A stretch of DNA of 64,000 nt from Hyaloperonospora brassicae (Eukaryota; Oomycota; Peronosporomycetes; Peronosporales; Peronosporaceae). Positions 1 to 12,134 of the stretch are shown in pieces. Location of the stretch: positions 310,001-374,000 of the forward strand of contig CANTFL010001446.1 of the NCBI GenBank assembly GCA_947650285.1, given 5' to 3'. The notes below the pieces were generated by a model. It ran no database searches. It was not told where the DNA came from and saw only the letters and a list, made by a program, of their open reading frames with translations. A program made the translations under genes and the position numbers. Position 1 is the first letter of the stretch; each line of letters starts with the position of its first letter.

Positions 1-3000
1 AGCGTCTGTCGGCTGATTGGGTAGTGAGGCCACGACACCACAAAATAAACGCACGTGGGGCAGAGCGACCTGTGAGATCCGATACAGTATGATCCGAGGG
101 GGGATCCAGCTGTATCGAGGATGGCAGGGCAGTCAGCGAGCGGGTGGGTCTTTTTTGCATTTCGTTTGATGAGGCGGGTTTGGTTGTTGTGTGGTTGTTG
201 CTACTGTTGTTATTCTAGGCGGGGTCTTTTTTTAGGTATGGCGTGGGAGAGGATCGCGCGCCAGCGATTGCGGTGCAACAAACGTCGCGTAAAGTACACA
301 AATACGGCGCACGTTGAGCTCCTGCAGATACACATATCTCAGCTGCCGCGCGCAGCATGTCAATGATCCACGACCACCTCCGTCGATAGATGTACGACTT
401 GCTCGTTGAATTGTGTCATCAAGAACGTGCTCGTCGCTTTTGGGGTCAGAGCGCCCTACGTGCCTTCTACAGCTCGTCGGTCTAAACGCGTCGCTAACGT
501 TAGGACTGAAAGCTACTACTATGCTGACTCGTTGTGGTGCAAAAAACGCGCTTCTGTTTACGCGCCACGTCGAGGCGTTCAGATGATGACGCATCGCTCG
601 CTGCATGACGGGAAGCGCTGCACGCGGATTGACCAAAATTGTGCGCCGGCACCTCTTGAGACTGAGAGCTGGTAGGATCAGCGAGATTTAGAAAGGTCTA
701 AACATAGTCAATCGACTAAAATACAAGCTGGATGTACTTGACAGCGGATGACACCAGCAGATCCGTCGCAAGGCTTTCGACACTCTCACGCACAGTTGCG
801 TCAATAGCAAAGGTCTGTGCATCCGATTGGACCCCATCATTGTATTGCTGTTCGCGTATTCCTGACAATCGACTTCGTCTTCCTCTTGACCGCATTACTA
901 AAAAAAATAAGCAATCCAATCCAGTACACGACGATCAACTTCAGCACGTTTGACGATGGATCATTGGCACTTGACCAATTAATCCCCGCTATCGGTTACC
1001 ACTACCTCATTGCGATGATGGTGGCTTGTTGCATCACGTAGCTGGTTGGCGATCTCAAAGCTTGACGCATTCTGCAGTAACAAGTCGCTGAATACCCATT
1101 TCCTATTGCAATAAGCTTTGTCCGCGCAAAAAGAACTGGTGCATTTACTGCTGGTCTTTGTGGGTGCGATCGATCGTACTTGCTAGACATTTCGCGACGT
1201 TGGCAGTGAAGACGAATGTGTGCAGTTTCAGCCTCAGACCTGCTGGAAGCGCTCGCAGCATGTGATGCATCAAACTATGTCTCCCTCATGCATGAACAGC
1301 ATAGGGTGACGGGATGAGATCGTAAGCCCGGCAAGCTTAGAGAAAGCGTCGTCTTTTGGGGTATTTGCGAGAGGATCGACTACTTCGTATCTATCAACAA
1401 ACGATATAAGGGAGTGAGCAACATTGGCAAAGCGCTTTGCTTGCAGGAAGGGTGCTGTGTCAGGGGATAAAACTAGTCGAAAGCATCTACTGGAAGAAGA
1501 TTTGTGTCTTCGAGAATCCGACGGCGGTTACTTGTACGATTGTGACTGAGGTTAGCCCATTACGTGGTACTGACATAAATAAGTGTCGATGCGAATATTA
1601 TAGTCGCGAGAAATATGCATGATCATTGCTGTAGATTGTATCATCTACAGCAATGATCATGGATATTTCTCGCGACTAACTACTGGATATAAGTTCATCT
1701 CGGTCATCATATTGTCCAACAAAGCGTTCGATAAATGATTAGCGCGCAATGGGTAGTACGCAGAATAGTTAAAACTCATGTTTACTTACTTATGTATAGC
1801 TAACGAAGGTTTACTTAGAGGCTTGATGAGCTTGGCAATATTCGAGACACATTTTTTAACTTCGCCTGGAGTATGCGTTGGTCTAATGTGATTCCTGTAC
1901 ACGTGCGTCTACGCGAAGACCTTACCAAAGATGGACTGATTGTTATCTCGGGTCTTTCTGCAGTATAAAGTACAACCTGAAACCCTGATGTGTAAGGATG
2001 AGAAGTATAGATCAATACCTGAATAAAGAGGGATATTAGTGGAATGCATGGAAATAGGTCACTGAACCGGTCGAGCTATCATTCAAAGTTTGAGCTGCCT
2101 TAACACCTCGCATCATGAGGTTTATGCTAATTTGGTTGGCCGAATGTACTACTGAATGCAAATCTACAGCAGCCTACGATAAAGTACGACCTTGAACATA
2201 TTGGAACACAGATCCGCTGTAATTGCTGTTAGCATTTTGTAACATTGGAGGGTCCCGTGAATTACTTTGCAATACTTTACTATTCGTCCCAGCTTATCTG
2301 ACATATATGCACGTAATGGCCGGAATGCCAGCTTCTAATCTTTACGTATCTATTTGACGGTAGTAATAACATCCATTGCTGGTGAGACACTTATGTTTTG
2401 TTAACGTGCCGTAACCCCAACAGAGCTTTGCAAATGGCAGCACAAGAAATGAATCTGTTGAGCCATAGCAGCAAGAAACGAGACGGTCAACGACTATCGT
2501 ACCTGCTGATATTGAGGTATACCTACGAACAACAGTGACCGGTATACCAGAGGGGTCTAGCTATATGTTCTTGCTACCCTTGGCATCCTACGGTGTGACG
2601 TCTCAAAAGACAATGCTTATAAACATCCTTCGGAGCCATGGACGGTACCCTTTTTCGATTCTTCATGCTGCGGGCGTTTTGCTCGGCGTCAACGTCCGGC
2701 GATGTCCCACGGCGATGGCGGACGTCATGATGACCGTATTTCTTAGCTTTTCGAGCGACGTCCAGGTCGTTCAGTGCTTACACTGAATTCAATTACGAGG
2801 TATACGCTTTCCGAAAAGTCTGTTATGTGGTTAGAGTCTAAATTTGGTAATGGTGAGACCAGCTCGCGACCAATACCGATATTGCCGCGCCCGCGCTTTT
2901 CGAAAAATTGTGGCGAGGTGCGACCTATATGGCGAGTGTACAGTCAGAAGTCGGTGACAACCATCGCACCATCTGCAATAATATGCAAAGGAGTAATTTT

Positions 3001-6000
3001 ACAGACTAGACCTTGAACGTGGCTGCAGTTACCCCCCCCCCGACACAAATGGCCCGCTATCTAGTTACATGATTCGAGAGGCATATGACTGTGGGTGTAC
3101 TTGCACTAATATTGTAACGGGATGGTTGCACTTACAATTGCTGACAGGCCTCTTAATCTGCGATCTCATAAGTGGAAGTACAAAGCGTACATTGTACGCA
3201 AGGGGTAGTCGTTTCGCTCGTTATAGCAGTTGCACCGCGTCGTATTCTCATCATTTAAAAACTTAGTACAGATCCATGATGAAATAATCGGATGCGATTT
3301 TTCATCAAGTGGCTCTTACGAGTCAAGGGACCACTCGTACCAAGAATAAATGTGATAAATTCAAATCTGATTTGACGTTGTCCTTTTTCGCGCTTTTGCT
3401 ATACGCGCGATCATGCGCTTCCTCGATAGACCTTTAATGTGTTTTAGCGTACCGGACCTTTGGTTCCGTTACAACTACGAATCCATTACACCCTAATCCA
3501 GGGTCTCCATAAGCTCTTTTTTTGACTAAACAGCGTCACTAAATATGCTATAAAGGTTCATATTGGGCAAGTGTAATGGTGGTGATTCAGTGGTGTGCAA
3601 AATCTCATCCGCCAGAGCTTTCCGCACTCTTTCCAACACAAACACCCTTTGCCACCACTGATTCGTGAATTAGAGTCAGGTAAACTAGTGATAAGGCTAT
3701 TCAAACTGCTTCGGGTAATTGCTTTACGGCTATCCTATGAAGACATTTGGCTATCAATATTGCCCAGAATCTCCAGCTACGTATAGTAGAATGTGAATGG
3801 TACAATCAAGTGCCAACCCTCATTTGCAGTATTAAAACGACATCGCAATCCTTTATTGATCAAACACATTGCGTGCAAGCAAAGATGCTTCAACTACATC
3901 GATCTTACGGGCTCAACTTCGACCACCGATGTCTACGACTTGTATGTATTTTCGCTACTTTTGATTCCCAAAGTTACATAAAGAATATGAAGCATGCCGC
4001 GCACTTACCAGCACTGGTATCGATTTTTCTTTGCGCCGCTTACGTCACATCCTGCGAGTTCTCTGATTAGTGTTTGCTACTCGCCGCATCATACGATCTC
4101 AACGTGTACTAGAACGGATGCCACACTTCAAAACTGGTACTATGTCCAGTTTTTGGTGCATCCCCATTCCTCGCCGCTTGTACCGGATTTGACGCGTAAG
4201 CACCTGGACGTGAACGGGCACAACGTTTGTATAAAAGTGTTTTCTACCTTGCTGACCGCTACGAATACCAATATCCACAAGGGTGCACGCCAGGTGCACC
4301 TTCTTTCCCTACGAGTCAAATTTTCACACACGGATAGCTGATAATAGGTATCGGTACACATTTCGGTCTGATCAGCTAACCATTAACGAGAAACTCTTAG
4401 AAAACGGTCCCACTAAAGCTAGAAATCATCCTCTGTATGGTTTGATGCTGGCACTGAAAAGCGATCTTATTGGTAAAGCGGACTCAAGTATCGAGGTCGG
4501 CGTCGATGAAGTATAGCACTGGATCTATCATCGTCACCACACACACCTTATACGAGTTTAAATTTATTTCTTCACCCCCCGGAATCTATTCGAATTGCAG
4601 TAAACAATCTGCCCTGACCATCTGAATCTAATTATACTTGTGGCAATAATATTCGGCTTTTTCTACTGGGCATCGATAAGTTTAGACGCCATTTAAAATC
4701 ACACCGATTTTTACGCGCAAAATTAAGCAAGTCCATTCGAACTTCACCTTAGAAGCGCTTACCTAGCGCTGCAGTGTCATCTTATAAATGATTCATTCAC
4801 AAAATACCGTACCTGACGCAGTTGGCGTGGTCCTGATCACGAAGAAGCGCAGAGTGCTGACGCTTCGAAGTCTCATTGCTAACGCTCATCCTTCTATGCC
4901 TCCATTATTCGAGATCGGTTGCGCGTGGTGTTACATCTATGGCTAGGGTAGCTTTATACAATGTAAAATTGCGCTTTAACCGATAGTTGTTATTACGAAT
5001 CATTCCGTGCAGACACGTCGGCCCTTGATTTTCAGATTGGAGGACCCCTTTACATCTTGAGCCTCTGTTTGGTGCATAGGTGACGTCTCAAACCCCGGCT
5101 ACGTCGGTCGCCCCGCAAGAAGCTATACAACATCGCGGCGTGGTACGAAAACTTTCCAGGTTGACACATTCACCGGCTCACACAGCATTTATACCGTAGA
5201 ATCTGATGAGAAAACCTTCAATTACGACGGCTAACCTGACAAGATAGCTGAAAGCCTATGCCGGAACCGTAGAGAGATTTAATCTTTTATCTTCAGATAT
5301 ATGCACAACCATCATCAATAAAAGGAACATTTTTTATATACCGTAAAACGGTGGACTGTCCAAACCTCGTTGGCTTCAGCCTCTGCGACGTGCAGACGGG
5401 TGCGAATACTGGCGCTTTTACACGTCCCTTGAATATGTCCTTAGACCATTTCATTGTGGACGCAGAGAAAATTTCTAACTAGCAGGATGTCAACATGAGA
5501 TCGGTGAACATCGTTCATGTGATATGATAACTGACTTGCTTGGCCATCCAGCAATACAGATGGCTTACAATGGAATGAACATGACGGATCCAAGATGTAT
5601 CCCACTCGATGTGCCAATACCTTCTGCGTTTGTGACAACATTTACAACTATATTTTCGATCGTGTTGCGCAGAATTATAAATTCACATCACCCGAGTTAC
5701 TGCCGTCCTTATCTGAGATTGATGCAATTCACCACCTACAACACGCCGTACAATTCAATGACAAGCCCCTAAGACCTTAAAACTTCCAGGTCTTGCAACT
5801 CTCCACAGCAAGCCTCACCTTCGCTGATCGCGACAGTAGCGACGGAAACGATCGTTGCAACGCCCCAAAACCACTTGCAATATAACAGCCGATCGGAGAG
5901 TGCTCTCACACGGTCGAAGCTCCTCATAAACCACAACCAATTCATTTTAATGTTCTGACTTACTGAATACACCGATATTTTATGAACGATCTTTATCTCG

Positions 6001-6187
6001 TCAAGCTACTTGGTGTTACACTTCACTATCTTTAAATCGTGTCTCGGATCAAGTACCATAATCTGATCATGCCATCATCAGTATGGCGCAGATTTTCGTC
6101 AATCGGCGTTATATTTTAAAATTGACATTCGAAGTCCAAAACTTTTGTCTTTACTGGGCCGCGGGTCGACTTTCAGAAACAAGAGTA
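1..6187. other. Gene-poor region, no supported gene
   Basis: All open frames here are short (about 120 codons or less), overlap one another on both strands, and show no recognisable domain, signal peptide or splice pattern. Base composition is more AT-rich than the gene cluster at 44-57 kb. The region is probably decayed intergenic or transposon-derived DNA next to the LTR element that starts at 6193. The only clear structure is the hairpin at 1601-1678. Confidence 0.6.
1601..1678. repeat. Long near-perfect hairpin (36-bp arms, 6-nt loop)
   Basis: Bases 1601-1636 are the reverse complement of 1643-1678 with a single mismatch (position 1617 against 1662). The two arms are separated only by the 6-nt loop at 1637-1642. 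The arms begin TAGTCGCGAG and end GCTGTAGAT. Such a fold could be a small-RNA precursor, the footprint of a foldback or MITE-type element, or a replication or repair inversion scar. No terminal duplication was found that would prove a transposon. Confidence 0.9.
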
Positions 6188-6192
6188 GATAG
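6188..6192. repeat. Target-site duplication GATAG, left copy
   Basis: GATAG sits immediately outside the left LTR and is repeated exactly at 14386-14390 outside the right LTR. A 5-bp duplication is usual for Ty3/gypsy integrases, and it fixes the element borders. Confidence 0.9.
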
Positions 6193-6656
6193 TGTAATCG
6201 GGCACGCTTCTTGCCAAATGATTGGCAAGACCTTGTGTAGACTCTACATAATGCTGCGTGCGCCCGACGTCGCGTACACGTGGCGAGGAAGCGCAGCGAA
6301 GTAGGCAGAGCACCAAGGCTCTGTCTTAGGGAAAAAGTAGAACTGTTATTTAATATAATTATGTTTCTTATGTAAACTATCTTAGTCTTCATCCAACTAT
6401 ATTAAACTACCGTCTCCTATGTGGGTCTCTTGCTCACCACTCATTGCGTGCGTCCAGCAGAAATTGGTGGTTAATTTTGGTTGATGTAAGTACATCAACC
6501 AACAGTATAGAACCCAGGAATATTACCCTCGGGGGTAATATTCCGCCAACACCACCTCTTCTTTAGTGATGTTGACTGAGTATTATTTAAATAGATAATA
6601 CCCAAAAAAACTGATACATTTGTATCAATTTTATGTAACGGACTCACCCCGTTACA
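6193..6656 (-). repeat. LTR of element 1 (3' LTR in element orientation)
   Basis: The 464-bp repeat is matched by 13949-14385. Read on the plus strand it begins TGTAATCGGG and ends CCCCGTTACA. The last 260 bases are close to identical to the other copy (about ten visible differences), while the first 100 or so have diverged more and differ in length. It contains a cluster of short palindromes. Confidence 0.93.
6477..6544. repeat. Pair of perfect palindromes inside the LTR
   Basis: Two perfect hairpins follow one another: 6477-6502 has 12-bp arms with a 2-nt loop (TTGGTTGATGTA and its complement), and 6517-6544 has 12-bp arms with a 4-nt loop (GGAATATTACCC and its complement). Both are preserved without a change in the other LTR at about 14208-14275, though neighbouring bases differ. 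Weaker palindromes follow (the TGTAACGG...CCGTTACA end). They may be promoter, packaging or polyadenylation structures of the element. Confidence 0.85.
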
Positions 6657-6675
6657 TCACTTCCCCTTCACCATT
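6657..6675 (-). other. Polypurine tract of element 1
   Basis: On the minus strand the bases directly before the 3' LTR read GGTGAAGGGGAAGTGA, a purine-rich run expected for plus-strand priming. Its side confirms that the element is read on the minus strand. Confidence 0.75.
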
Positions 6676-6787
6676 AGTCACTATAGTGAGTGATAAGAGT
6701 GATTGGTGACAGAGTGACCAACGTCGTGTCGCTCTGAGGAAAGGGGGCACTTGTTGTGTCCAACCAACTCATTCCAGCTTTCAGCGC

Positions 6788-8075
6788 ATGACGAGATCGT
6801 CTATGCGCCGCGCGATCAAGGCCGCGGCTGCACGCATCCGTGCAGCCGGTGAGCGGGCTTCAGCAGCAGGTGATCCGTCGCCTGCTGCTGCTGATAAGCC
6901 ACCTGCAATACCAGATGTTTCAGGTGCACGTGGTCATCCACGTGCAGCTTCTTCATCCGCAGTTCTGGATGCAGGTGGTAGTACAATGGACATCGATACT
7001 GGAATAAAGGATTTCAATACGGGCGAGTCGGATTCCCCGTCCGACTAGAAGTCGGCCTCAAAGCCCAGTCGTAAGGCTGTGGGTTAGGGCATGACGAAAG
7101 CTGTGTCTCGTGGTGATTTCGACGAGACACTGCGCCGTGAAACGTTCGGCGTATCCAAAGAGTCTTTGCACTCGTCGCAGGGATCGAGACGATCGCGCTC
7201 GCATTCATACGAAGCGAGTGCGCAGCATGAGGACGTTAGTCCTCGTGATGACGACGATGACTCTTCGCGGAGTCATCGTAGCCGCAGCAATCCCAGTGAT
7301 TGCGACGATCGCAGTGTCCACCGAGACACTACGCAAGAGGATCAGGATCGTGATGCGTTACGATCTTCTTATGAAAAAAATCATGGAAGCCTCCCATGAG
7401 TAACCTCAGGATGTGGTTTGTTTACACCACTGGGAGTCATCGAATCCCACTTTTCAACTCACCAAGACTCCATGTTCTAGATGTCAGTGCGAGAAACTAT
7501 CGCACTGAGCATGATTACTACATCGATGTATTTTGTGGACGTCGATGGTACCATGGCAACCACAACCGAGACGAAGCTTTGTTGTCGCAAGCGTGGAACT
7601 CATTTATCGGCAACGTTGAAGATGTTGGCCGTGACGCTTGGCTAGACAAACTTATTGCAGCTCGTAATAAGTTTGAGCAAAAGTCGCCAACCGGAGCTCG
7701 GTTTAACTACACCGATTGTCTCGAGAGTTACCTCTACCTTGCCTCTCGTGGGGAGAGAAATGTCAAAGTTGTGTTGACAAGTCTGTTTGCGCCCCCAGGG
7801 AGGCTTTCCTCCCTAATCAGCCGTATTGGAGTGTGCGCATCTCGGACGAGGTGCGCAAAGAGATTGATAATTTACAATACCTTTACGAACGCGCCGGACG
7901 TTCGCACGACGATGGGCCTCTATCTTTAAAGGACAAGTCTCGTCGTAGTGTTCGACGAGACCGGGAACATCCACTATCAGCTGAGAGCAGGGTTCCCAGC
8001 TGTTCCAGGAGGGTGTATAACCCTGCCACTGGACGAAGTAATTCGTCCTTGACCCTGAATCGTCACGATGGTTAA
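6788..8075 (+). pseudogene. Antisense open reading frames between chromodomain and 3' LTR of element 1
   Basis: Three successive plus-strand frames look protein-like although the element is coded on the minus strand. At 6788-7048 there is an Ala/Arg-rich protein of 86 codons. At 7091-7399 there is a Ser/Arg/Asp-rich protein with SRSHS-type runs. At 7396-7929 there is a longer protein with ordinary composition (WFVYTTGSHRIP near its start, many W, Y and acidic residues). A further frame at 7716-8075 carries on with ISDEVRKEIDNLQYLYERAG. Read together they could be one gene broken by shifts. The last part overlaps the minus-strand chromodomain end. No domain is recognised. Antisense accessory ORFs at this position are known in some plant gypsy families; whether this is one of them is inference. 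Confidence 0.45.
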
Positions 8076-8313
8076 AGATACGATCCAAGAGAAGGCGTTG
8101 GCCACCGTGTGAGTCCACCAAAGGATGAGGATGAGGAGGAAAACCCTCCTCCAAAGTCGTTCGACCCACCATCTCGACCAATACGAGATTGATCGCGCAA
8201 TCGATCAATTGAGAGAGGATTGGAGCACGAGCGAGACAGACGCTATGCTCTGACCGATTCGTGTGGCAACACCGCACGGATCCTAAGGATGATCGGGCGA
8301 AGGATCGTGCCAA
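7813..8313 (-). pseudogene. Chromodomain end of element 1 polyprotein
   Basis: The minus-strand frame contains a chromodomain: LLLDRIFNHRDD, then NYFVQWQGY, then SWNSWEPCSQL, then GLVEHYDET (about 8120-7950). The aromatic-cage pattern Y/F..W..Y/W is present (F/V-Q-W-Q-G-Y and S-W-E-P). In chromoviruses this domain follows integrase and steers insertion toward marked chromatin. The frame starts without a natural Met and is separated from integrase by a low-complexity linker with stops, so it is a fragment of a broken polyprotein. Confidence 0.85.
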
Positions 8314-8464
8314 TTATGCCCTTGCACAAATTCAGGTCGAGCGCGATGTCCGCTCCCTCGTGGAAGAGCTGGGGATTGTTCGCAGAGAGATCTCTGAACT
8401 GCGTGGAGAGGTCTCTTCGCTACGCTCCAGACTAGTCTTCCGGAGCGCGAGCGCAAGAACCTAA
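8261..8464 (+). other. Plus-strand coiled-coil-like frame opposite the integrase-chromodomain linker
   Basis: A 67-codon frame reads with clear heptad spacing of Leu/Val/Ile (VRSLVEELGIVRREISEL, then LRGEVSSLRSRL). The opposite strand here encodes a Ser/Arg-rich linker of the element, so this could be a chance mirror of that linker. It may instead be the end of the antisense gene described at 6788-8075. I cannot decide from one copy. Confidence 0.25.
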
Positions 8465-8590
8465 TGGAGGTTCTTGACCGTGGAGGGAGGTATCTTTATC
8501 AATGGAAGAAGGCTCGTACTGACAGTACGAGCGGAGAAGCTCCACATAATGCGTAGGATGCTTGCGCCCACTACGTGGCAGACCGATCGT

Positions 8591-9983
8591 CTATGTGTTG
8601 CCTTGTCGGCGCAGCACACGAAAGGGACCGGAGAACTTGGTCGTGAGTTTGCTGCTGCACACGTTAGTTGCTACATGTCTAGGTACATTTACCGTAGAAA
8701 GTAGGACTAAGTTGCCTTCAATAAATGAAAGAGCATTTGCTCTTCTATTCTTGTCAGCGTTCCGTTTCTGCCGGTCCACCGCGTGAGCTATGGAGTCCTG
8801 CACGAAACGGACCATTGCTGACTCGGCCTTGTTGTGTTCAGCTCGCCTTGTGCGAACTGCAGAAAGAGTGTTTTCCTCTTTCTTTTTATCAGCGAGGGGG
8901 TCATCATCCTCGCCGGGGTAGTCGTTGGCGATGCTGAAAATACCAGCATCGTTCTCATCATATAATTTAATTATAGCGTCATCGCTATTATTGGTATGAA
9001 CTTCTTCTTCGATGTAGACTTGATCGACATCGGCATCATACGTGTCGACGGTTGCGTCGGCACGTGATGAGAAATATTTAGGACGGTTTGTGATCGAGCG
9101 AGTCCCTCTCCCCTGGCGGGAAGGCGTTGATGGCGTAAGCCATTCACGAAGAACGGTGTGTGCTGAGTTGAAGCATGCGCCGAATTATTGATGGCGAATC
9201 CCACCATCGGTAGGAATTCGCTCCAACTCGAGAACGAGTGGACATATCCTCGAAGTATCCTTTCGAGGACTCGGTTGGCATAATCCGTCTGACCATCTGT
9301 TTCGGGATGGTAAAATGTTGACATCCCAAACTGCGTTCCGAGTAATTGGAACACGGACTGCCAAATCTTCACCGTGAACCGAGGGTCATGGTCGGATACG
9401 ATATTACGGGGTAACCCGTGAAGTCGAAACACTGTGCCGATAAAGACACGCGCACATCCGTGTGCGTTGATCGACTCTGAAACTGCAGCAATTTGAAACA
9501 TCTTGCTGAAACGGTCAACGAACACAATAATACCATTATTCTTGTGGTCGTCTTCGGAAAACCCGAAGACGAAGTCCATGTAAACGGACTGTCAGCACTC
9601 TGCCGGGACCGGTAGAGGCTGCAATGGCGCACGGGATGAAGGACTAGGCTTCACCCGTTGACACAGCTCGCAAGCACGAATGTCTTGCGAACAAACTGAT
9701 ACTGGCGGGGTCAGTAAAAGTCACGACTGACCGTAAGGTAAGTCTTTTCCCGACCACGATGACCACCTGTTGGAGCATCGTGACAATCATACATGATGCG
9801 CAAGCGCAAATCGTAATGTGCATAGACGACGACACGAGGCGTGTCGCCGGCAACGGCTGTGTAATACAGCAACCCGTTGCGAGTTGTACACCGATCCGAT
9901 GAGGAATGGTACAAAGCCGATAAATCTTTCAAAGATTTACGAGTTGGATTCACCAGATAATCCATCAAGCGCAGAATATCCAC
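8591..9983 (-). pseudogene. Integrase of element 1 (zinc-binding, DDE core, GPY/F end)
   Basis: Three minus-strand frames carry the integrase. At 9983-9711 is the H2C2 zinc-binding region (RIMYDCHDAPTGGHRGREKT, so the HH pair and a Cys are visible). At 9579-8971 is the catalytic core, starting MDFVFGFSEDD, with VSDHDPRFT for the second Asp and YHPETDGQTDYANRVLE for the Glu, so the D-D-E triad is intact. At 8815-8591 is the C-terminal part with LVLLSTVNVP and SGPFRVL, the GPY/F-type module. The frames are joined only through shifts, so the protein is not made whole. Confidence 0.88.
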
Positions 9984-10003
9984 ATCTTATGCGTAGGCCT
10001 TTC

Positions 10004-10314
10004 TTACGTCTTCAAGTAACCTTGGCGACGGAACACTGACTGTAAGTGTCGCATAAGTGGGCTTCGCTCACTGTTGGATGGCGCGCCCGGATCGAAATCG
10101 AGCCGGCGCGAAAGCTCATCAGCGCCTACATTAAGTCGTTCTGGCTTATATTCGACAAAGATATTGTACTCCGCAAAGACAGACATCCACCTCGCCATAG
10201 TTGCGAGAGGTGGTGACTGTTTACGGCCGTGCGTAGTGACGCATGGTCCGTATAGACAATGGACTGTCTGATTCCCAAGATATAGACGCAAAACTTGGCC
10301 AGCGCGTACTTCAT
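10004..10314 (-). pseudogene. RNase H of element 1
   Basis: Two overlapping minus-strand frames give the Ty3 RNase H: KYALAKFCVYILGI then VYTDHASLRTAV, and in the neighbouring frame MARWMSVFAEYNIFVEYKPE and NVGADELSRR. The last motif (A-D-x-L-S-R) is the hallmark end of gypsy RNase H. The change of frame between the two parts shows a frameshift. Confidence 0.8.
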
Positions 10315-10563
10315 GGCAAGGAGTTCTTTGTCATGGACTGGATAATTACGCTCAGCTGCTTGCAGCTAACGCGACTGATAGCAGACGACGTGGTCTACGC
10401 CGTCCGTGTCATACTGCATCAACGCACAGCCGATCGCGAAATCTATGACGTCACAGACCACGTGAAACGGTCTGTCCTGATCATTTTGCCATTATGGGCG
10501 ATTGCATCAAGCTTTGCTTGATACCTTTAAATGAACGCTGACAGTCTGCGTTCCATAACCAAT

Positions 10564-11688
10564 TCACATTTTCTTGAGTGAACAAGAAAGATGCACAGTC
10601 GTCTCGGCGTAGTTACGCGAGTACTTGTGCAAGTACGTCGCGAGTACAAGAAACTTACGAAGACCCTTGACATCGGCTGGCACAGACCAGTTGGTGATCG
10701 CCTTGATCTTTTCGGGATCAGGACGTACGCCGTGGTTACCCACTATGCACTCAAGAAGTATATTTCGCCAGCCGTGAAGATACACTTGTTGAGGCTGGCG
10801 TACAACTTATGCTTGCGAATACGTCAAAGAACCTGCCGAACGTGAGTTCTGTGAACTTAAACATTCTTCTTCCCGTCTATATCCCGGCTATGGACGAACA
10901 CATCGTCAAAGTCACTCGGTGCGAAATTCCGCACCGGTATTAACAGATTTGTAACGCATCTGTTGAATGTTGCAGGGGCGTTACTTAGCCCCTGTGGCAT
11001 CAACAGCCACTCCCGAAGCATCCCGCTTGGGGTGCTCACGCATAAGGATCTGATAGAATCCATCCATCAGACACATGGACGAGAAGATGGTACTATTAGA
11101 CATACCATCTATGATCACGTCCTTTCTCGGTATCGACGTTTGAGCCGCTACCTCTGCAGCATTCATCTTGTTGAATGCATGCACTATCCGTCATCCTTCT
11201 GTGGCCTTTCGCATACAGAAGGTTGGAGAGCTGTGAGAGGGAGTTGATTCCCTCACATGGCCCGCTGCAAAACGATTGGCAGATAACTTGTTGATCGCTA
11301 GTACTTGTTCACGAGGCAGTGGTCACTGCTTCATGAAACAGTAATTCGAGCCCAGTTTGAGCTCGATCTCGTGTCAAGTGCCTTTATCCTTAGGCAATTT
11401 GTATGGTACGGATTCAGGGAATTCATCCTTGAATTCAATCAAATTTTTGTACAAAGGATTTGCTTGAAGCGACTCCTAGGATTGAGACGTGTATCGCTCA
11501 ATCCGAGTCTTCTCATTGAGGACACTTTCATCCATCGATGAGATGCTGAGAACCCGTTCGTTCTCAGCAAATACTGTTGCCGACCGAATATCGGCCACAT
11601 ACTCATCCTCTGTGACGAGTATGCAGATCTGCTTGACTTTGCCACTACGCAGATCACGCAAGAACCATTTCGGTTCTAGCGTTGGCAA
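10564..11688 (-). pseudogene. Reverse transcriptase of element 1, catalytic residues damaged
   Basis: Minus-strand fragments give the gypsy RT: HAFNKMNA and IPRKDVIIDGM (fingers), FSSMCLMDGFYQILMRE (motif A), PQGLSNAPATFNRCV (motif B), SDFDDVFVHSR (motif C) and the thumb GNHGVRPDPEKIKAI. Motif A normally has Asp where Cys is found (SSMCLMD), and the aromatic residue of the YxDD box is replaced by Asp. At least three frames are needed to read the domain. The copy cannot make active enzyme. Confidence 0.87.
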
Positions 11689-12134
11689 TTGAGTTATCTA
11701 CGAAGTTAACTTCGGAGGATCAATCAGATCAAGCGTATAAGCGCCTACGCTTGATCCGTCACTGACCAATATATTCAATGTCTACGTTTCTTCCTAAGAT
11801 CATGTTTCCACTAGCTTTTGAGGGATTTTCCGCTCCGGTTGCTGATATCCTAATTTCTCAGCAAGTACTTGTTGAGGAATGCCTTCCTCAAGTACGTGGG
11901 GACTTATTCCCTCGACGTCCTCTTACTGTGGCTGTGCAACCACAGTCAGGCACCGATCCTCTCGGTCGACTCTCCAGTCAACCTAGGATTATCTCGTTGT
12001 CGTTTGTGGACAGCTGGTTTGCTTTTACTAGGATTTTGCTCGCTAGGCAAGCATCCATGTCCCGTTCCACTCGACTTATTTGAGTGGTGGACATTCGGCG
12101 ATGTCTGTACTTCTGTAAAGCCGCCGGAAATTTG

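Noticed and set aside
5524..5780. Two overlapping plus-strand frames as a gene fragment
   Set aside because: They look slightly protein-like but have no motif, and they change frame without a splice site.
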